This document shows positions 48,195 to 64,000 of a DNA stretch of 64,000 nt, one piece after another. The first letter of the stretch is position 1; each line of letters starts with the position of its first letter. The notes under the pieces were generated by a model. The model ran no database searches. It was not told the origin of the DNA and saw only the letters and a list, made by a program, of their open reading frames with translations. The position numbers were made by a program, and so were the translations under genes. The stretch comes from Beaufortia kweichowensis (lineage: Eukaryota; Chordata; Actinopteri; Cypriniformes; Gastromyzontidae): positions 5,067,001 to 5,131,000 of the forward strand of contig CM032813.1 in assembly GCA_019155185.1 (NCBI GenBank), in the 5' to 3' direction.

Positions 48195-50852
48195 GCACGC
48201 TTGACAGTTTTTGGCACACACACGCGCCACCTATTGGAATGGAGAGTTAAGCGAAAATAAGTATTTCCATATTCCTTTTTTTTTTTTTCTTGTTACAGAG
48301 AATTATAAAATATTATCTGTTCGTTATTATCTGTATTATTATCTATTATCTGTAATATGCTCGTGCTTATGTAATAATTATTACCCATATTGTTAGTCCA
48401 TTTGAAAGCTGAACTGTTTCTGTCGTCATACGCAATGCGCGGAGCTTCGTGACGTACCTCGTCAAACGTGCAGCGGCTATGTAATTCTTTTTATGCGTTT
48501 ACAATGTGCTGTTTCTGCCTAGTGTCTTAAACTTAACAGAAATTAAGGATTTTTTAATTAAAATTCATTGTTCGTTCACATAAACTGTTCGTCTGATTCC
48601 AAAACATGTTTGACACTCAATGTGCCAACAGAGTAAAACAGAGTCGCGCCATCTATTGTATCTTGTTTGTATTACATCAAATTAAAGCATCTCACTAATG
48701 CTTTTTCACCACTCACCATTCACCACTTTTTAATCTTCTACTAGTAATTTAGATTACCTGGGTTACATAACTTCCCCTATGATATATCCAAGGAAGCATT
48801 TACATCTGATATGAACAGTCACAGAGCAGAGTCACCTAATCGAATGGGGACCTCCCAAAAATATGTTGCCTTCTGTTAATTTATGTAATTATTGTTATCC
48901 AAATTCGCTCTGGTGATGTCTAACCTCCTTTATTATACATCGTACAAAGCATTTTTCTTTAATGTTAACCATCACAGTGATATAACAGTCACCAAATCTG
49001 ATGGGCACCTTTATCAGGTTTTCAAAATTTGTTACCTCCCATTTGTTTACAGTACATGTAATTGATGTCCAATTTCACTCTGGTGCTTTGAGGGAAAACA
49101 CACTATAAACTATAAATCACTATATAATTATTGAATAAATATCAAGTTGAATTTTTTTTATTTAATAATAAAATAGAACAAGCTATATAAGGAATATACA
49201 AGGAATATATGTTACTCGCCACAAAGTCCTAAATAAAAAGAGTATTTAGTTACATTTGTGTGATGTTCAGTTTCTATATTTTCTCGCTAGTATCTTTTTT
49301 ATTTCCACATCATTGCAAACCTTTAATAAAAGATTTAAAAAATCACAAGAAACAAGGAAATTTCAGCCTCATTGTATTTCAAATTCTAATGGCTTTATTT
49401 TTATATATATATAGATTTGTATATATGTATATATAGTTTGTATAATAATGGACTTCAATTGCTTGATTATCCTCTTTTCATTTTTGTTCTGTTAAATTTT
49501 AAACGACAGGACATAAATAACAAGGCATTCCACATGATCATATTTTACAAAAAGTAAAGAAAACTTGAATGTGTGTACATCACACACATACATTACATAT
49601 ATAATACACTTGCGTTAATATAAAGTAATGATTTATGGGCATGACTTAAATTTCTTTAACAAAGGAAAGCGAGCATACAGAGAAAAAAACAGAGAGAGCG
49701 AGCATTGTTTTGACAGCTAAGACTATAATAAATAATTAATCATATTTTAATCCAACAAATCTGTTGCATAGTTTGAAGCAAGCAGGACTAATATTTTGGC
49801 ATGAAAAAACAATGATTGTTACAAAAGCAAAATGGCAGGCTTACCAAAATGTGCATTTTTTCCCAAATAAAACACACACTGACTGCAGACACTGTACATT
49901 ACTGTCAGAGCAAGATCTCATTTTCTCTTCAAACACATACTGTACACAGTTTGTCTGAATCCAAAACATGCTTGACTATTCACAGTGCGAATTACAGTAA
50001 CTCTTTTGTGTCTGTGGTGATCATCATATTACTGCAACAGGATGGTCGATACAAATGAACTGGGATCATAAAATTTGTAATGCCAACCGATGGAAAATGT
50101 AAACCAAATATGTGTACTCTACTCTCCAACAAGAACACAGATCACAACTTTATGAGTCAGATGTTTCTCATCATAAGACATAACAGATTTAGTAACAGTA
50201 TCTTCCCCTACTGTCACCATATAGCCCTTAAAACTACATTACATTAAATAAGCACATTTTCACTGTAATCTAGAAGAGACTGGGCAGATTTAGCCAGACT
50301 GTAAACAGAGAAGTCACTAGGACATAAAGCACTGGCACACAGCACTCAAAATTCTTCCAATCTGTCACGTTTTTGTGGAATCAATAAAGGCTGCCTATAA
50401 TCAAAGACACAGTTTCTTATTCAATTCCAGTTGATTACTCAGGACAGCCAATCTGTCCATTAACAGACACAGTGGTGTAGCTTGTCCATTGGCACTTCTG
50501 TGATCACAGAGATGACATGTTTAGAATAAAAATCACAAAATATTACATGTCTGTCTCTAAGCAGTTTTACTATGGCAGTTACTGTAAACAGATAACCACT
50601 GTTTTGTGTCAAATAATGCACATCTTTAATGCAGACAATCCAAAGCCCTTGTCTCTCAAAGATATCTTGTTTCATAAAAGTTTTACATGTAGCATAACAC
50701 TAAAGTGATTGATTTATGGCTAGATTATGATCATGTGACTGCCTCACAATTATAGTTAATGTCAGTAAATCGACTACAGAGATGGCTAAAGTGTTGGATC
50801 TGTTAAATGATGACTGCACATGTATGTTACTGCACAAGCACATTACAACAAT

Positions 50853-50853
<1 letters not shown>

Positions 50854-50883
<30 letters not shown>
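50854..50883. repeat. (CT)15 microsatellite
   Basis: An uninterrupted CT dinucleotide run of about 30 bases. Confidence 0.95.
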
Positions 50884-50886
<3 letters not shown>

Positions 50887-53033
50887 AAAGCCCGCATGTA
50901 GAGGAAAACAAGGACAGGATGGAATAAATAGGAGTAAAGGGAATCAGTGCATTTAAGGAAAGTGAGATGGGGTTCTCAAGTGCAACCGTTCCCTACCTTG
51001 AAAACGCAATTCCTTCAGCTTTACCAGCAAGAAGAGCTAGCTGTTTTTCCACTTGTGAGAAAAGGGCTGCACTATCCTCTTTCATCTTTGATGAATCATG
51101 CATGGATGACAGGGAGCTGTCTGGATGGAGATGGTACCCACACAATAAAGTGACAAAACAAAGCTTGTACAACTCTGCAATTAGGCAGTTCATTCAACAG
51201 TCACAAGGTGGGCAAAAATGAACAAAATGAAAACAGAGTGAAGCATAACAGGTAAATAGGGTCAGAATATTGTTAAGCACGTACTCTGGCAATCATTCCC
51301 AATTCCCACTTCAATGGATCAGTGCTCTCTTGTAATGTCTAGACATTAAATTAGATTCAGTATAGATTATCAATATAGATAACACATTCTTTCAGCACAA
51401 ACGTATGAAACAGCATCAAGTCAGTGTGTGTTTCCTCTGCAGTGTCTATTCATTAATTAAGGGTGTGTGCATGTGTTTTTCTCACATTCATTCTGGAAAC
51501 AAGTAAACATTTTTTTGGACGCCTCATTCCATATGTAATCATGCAACACATTGAACACATATATTGAACAATAACAAGTTTTTCCAATGCAGTTTTTTCC
51601 CCAAGTACAGCATGGTTTAAGCTACACAGGACACTAAAAATACCACTCGCATCAGGTCGTACCTGTACATATTGCTTTGAACCACCAATTTGTTTATAAG
51701 TAATGCATGCCACATAGATGATATTATGTTTATACAAAAATAACACCAGTGTATATTACTGTGTTTTATATGAAATCGAGAAATTTGATGTTCTTTTTAC
51801 GGCTTTTTCCCCTCGCAATCACAAACATGAATTCACTCGACACCAGATGAAATCTGATTAAATATATGCAAAATAAATGGTTATAACTTAATCTGTTATA
51901 TTCCAGTTTTAACGCAATCTTTTATTTACAACTGTGATGTATCATTCCTTCCAACCCAAAGGAACAAGAACTGTCAGACAACTTCAGTAGAGTAATAATG
52001 CATTAAAATTCATTAAAAGTTATTGCACAACACCTTGAAGCAAGTCTCTGTTTATACAATGCAGGAGAGAAACATGTGCAATAACATAAAATCTTCTACA
52101 AAGCTATTAAAAAGAAAGGGAAGAAAAAAGGATAAAATAATGACAATGGATTTGATCATCTCCTCTTTTATCTGTACCCATTGTGTTATTACTGTACATC
52201 CAAGCAAATAAGGAATATAAAATGAAGAGACCACTAAATTAGATGAACTAATTAAATAAACCTATAATAAGGTTTACTTAATATTTGGTTTGTTAAATGA
52301 ATTATTTCATTTAGAGTTTGATCTTCCATATATATTTTTATATCCAGTATAGAGAAAGTACAGTTGAAGTTATTCCAAAGACAGTTTAAAGGGAAAACAG
52401 ATATGAAACAAATATAACGCAAGTCAGATTGTACAAAACAACACTTTGGCAGAATTTTTTATAAAGCTCTAACTGGAAACCTGACCACATCCACAGAAGA
52501 TCAAATGCATACCATGTTCATGGTAAAACATGTATTTAATAATATTTTCACAAAGACAAACTGTAGCTAAAACAACACAGAGCAGAATGAGTAGGAACTA
52601 TTTGACAAGATTTTATGAGGGGACAAACAAATTTTATCAATAACTTTTGATAACCTGCTCTTTGCCATTTTTGATGGATTTTACAAAAATGTTCACTTTT
52701 TCTATTGAGAACTCGACCAGCCCCCTTGACTTACAGTAAACACAACTTTCTCAGCTTGGACATCAAATCTGATGTGATTACAAACGTGGCATAAATATTA
52801 ATATATTTATATATATTTAACTGCAACTGCTTATTTTGTTAATTTCATATATCACCAACCTCTCCGGCCTATACATCTATATTTATATTTTTTCCAAAAT
52901 ATTAAAAAGTACTTAATATAAAAATACAGAACAATTGTAAAAAAGGAAAAAAAACATTGAATTTTATATGAAATCCATGCATGCTTCCCCAGAATAACAC
53001 AGCATGTTCCACTTAAGCGAAATAACAAAAACT

Positions 53034-53050
53034 GCCAGTAGGGGGAAGCG
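53034..53050 (+). promoter_or_regulatory. CTCF-like binding motif
   Basis: GCCAGTAGGGGGAAGCG fits the CTCF core (CCASYAGRKGGCR type) in forward orientation, with A replacing the usual C after the G run. It lies downstream of the atp2b4 stop codon. A reverse-orientation site follows at 54,476. Confidence 0.4.
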
Positions 53051-54475
53051 CAGCATCAGCTGACTGCTGTGGAACCATTCAGTAAACATTAAAGTGGTCC
53101 ATCTAAGTTGGTTTTTTTCTTTTTTTTCTTTAGGCAGTGACTCTCTGTGTGTTTTTGAATTTGGCTGGAAATACAAAACAAACTGCAAAAACAATGGGAT
53201 ATAAAAGAACAATCTATAAAATATGGCTCTGAGCAAGTAGAAAAGGTGTAACTTGAGGAATCTGTTTAACCTAGATTGGTATGAGTGGAAGGGTTGGACT
53301 ATGGTAGTAGTATGATAAATCTAATCAAAAGCACATGTTGCTGAGGCCACGCTCTTATAAAACCATCCAATCTAGTTTGTCATCCAGACTTTCTATTCCA
53401 CTAACTGGGCCAAACGGAGGCTCACATGCGCCTGCAACTGTTTGTGTGTGTTTTCTCTCTCTTTCATTCTAAAAGCAAAAGCATGCTAACTATGTGCCTT
53501 AAACGTACACGTGCAGGGTAAGTACAGCGATGGGAGTTCTACCAGTGCTATCCGCCAAACTGATAAACCCTTGGAGCTAATGTGGAGCACAGCCTGATGG
53601 TAGATAACGAACAGAACACCTAACAGCAGAGCCGATTCAAGAGGTGAAGAAGACATTGTTAGATTTAGTTAGAAAGTACGCACATACATTAGAATCACTT
53701 CTATTTTTTCTTTTTTCTCTAGGAAGAGAGATAGAAAGAAAAGGAACATTGTATTTATTAGTAGATAAGCATAACAATTCCCATTCTCATACAATCAGAC
53801 ACAGATGAACCTACAGATAGATACATGCACACTATGGTGATGTGCTGTACCTTTGATAAAGTACTTGGTCAGTTAGCCAGAGCATTCCATGGAGCTTTGT
53901 TTTGAGGCAGATAAGCATCAAATGATCTAACAAGAGACTAGAGACGCCCGTCGGGTGTGTGTTGATGAGATGATGTAGGATGACACTCTCTGTCCCCTTA
54001 AGAGCCAATCAAGTACTCATGGCTATCAAATTATCATAAAGTCTTTTTATTCTGCTAATGCTCACTATAGCAGCCTTACATCTGAACATATAAAGTGACA
54101 GAACACCTAAAATCAGCATTGACAATGTATGAAACATAAATGTAGTGCGTGTCTGAACCATTTAAAAATGTCCATAAAAATATTTTTTAAAACAGGTAAC
54201 ATGGATGGCTGAACCGCCATATTTCAATCCACCTTAAAACAGAGCGAATCATAAAAACAAGAGAAGTCTAACTGAACATCCAAACAGCAATCAAGTGCAT
54301 AAACAATCGGCTGGATCAGCAAAAACCAAAACTACGTAAATGAGAGCCGTGGGACAAAAATAAAAACGATTACAGCAATACACAAAACCAGAGATGTAAC
54401 AATATAAAATGAAAAAAAATCACAACTGTAGAAGAGATAAAACACCAGTGACAGGCTGAGAGAGAGCGTCTGCCG

Positions 54476-54488
54476 TCGCCCTCTAGTG
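54476..54488 (-). promoter_or_regulatory. CTCF-like motif, reverse orientation
   Basis: TCGCCCTCTAGTG is the reverse complement of CACTAGAGGGCGA, close to the CTCF core. It faces the forward motif at 53,034, 1.4 kb away, just beyond the atp2b4 coding end. Confidence 0.35.
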
Positions 54489-54791
54489 TGTGAGTTAGGT
54501 TAATGCGTCACATGGGCTGCAACACAGCCACATGTACTTACAGAGCGCTGCTGCTGCTGCTGTTGTTGTTGGTGACACAGTGCAGGTCGAGAGGGGCAGA
54601 GAGGTGGGGGAGTGTTGGTATGGAGGACGGAGAGAAGGATCATCCATCAGCCACTGTAGGTGCTGTCTCTCAGATATGCATCAGCAGGACTCTCCGCGGG
54701 CTCACTGGACGAGTGGTGGTGTCCGGTACTCGGGGTAAAAAAAAAACATTTACGGGGCAATGACACTGGACAAAGGAGGATTGTGGGAGGG

Positions 54792-64000
<9,209 letters not shown>

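Larger units (their letters stand above)
48200..54475. other. mdm4 upstream region and atp2b4 3' UTR; no coding exon seen
   Basis: The right part, up to 54,791, is expected to hold the 3' UTR of atp2b4 (minus strand), whose end I cannot place because AATAAA-like sequences are frequent. The sequence is AT-rich with a (CT)n run at 50,854-50,883 and a CTCF-like site at 53,034. None of the open frames has a recognisable domain. Confidence 0.5.

Overview
This is vertebrate nuclear DNA, almost certainly from a teleost fish and probably a cyprinid. It is AT-rich, has long introns with GT-AG borders, and carries many dinucleotide microsatellites. It also holds relics of fish-type MITEs, Tc1-like ends and a tRNA-derived SINE. 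Three protein-coding loci are supported; no bacterial or viral genes are seen.

Layout. Positions 1 to about 33,730 contain no coding exon that I can support. A TATA box, a purine-rich (GA)n stretch and a splice donor at 3058/3059 suggest a non-coding first exon of lrrn2 near 2,600-3,058, next to a CpG-rich segment (3,400-3,800). The next 30 kb would then be lrrn2 intron 1, probably a regulatory desert. lrrn2 (leucine-rich repeat neuronal protein 2) has its whole 720-codon reading frame in one exon at 34,059-36,221 on the plus strand, behind a leader with several short uORFs. Facing it on the minus strand is mdm4 (p53 inhibitor MDMX). I could reconstruct it as ten coding exons from 47,562 to 43,013 encoding 490 (or 487) residues, with a non-coding first exon near 48,073-48,130. 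Upstream of mdm4 on the same strand is the 3' part of a plasma-membrane calcium ATPase, best matched to atp2b4. It comprises eight exons between 64,000 (running off the window) and 54,792, including both the b-type terminal exon and the alternative a-type exon.

The convergent lrrn2/mdm4 pair matches human 1q32, where ATP2B4 also lies but farther away, so the block is conserved but condensed. The three genes are not known to act together: LRRN2 is a neuronal adhesion-type membrane protein, MDM4 restrains p53, and PMCA4 extrudes calcium. The most interesting sequence-level points are these: a conserved out-of-frame mdm4 exon whose skipping would give an MDM4-S-like short protein; a GC-AG intron in mdm4; a PMCA C-terminus ending ECSV instead of a canonical PDZ ligand; an a-type PMCA exon that leads straight to a stop; nested transposons; and an inverted repeat around a 114-bp TA tract. 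I found no evidence of a wholly new biological system.
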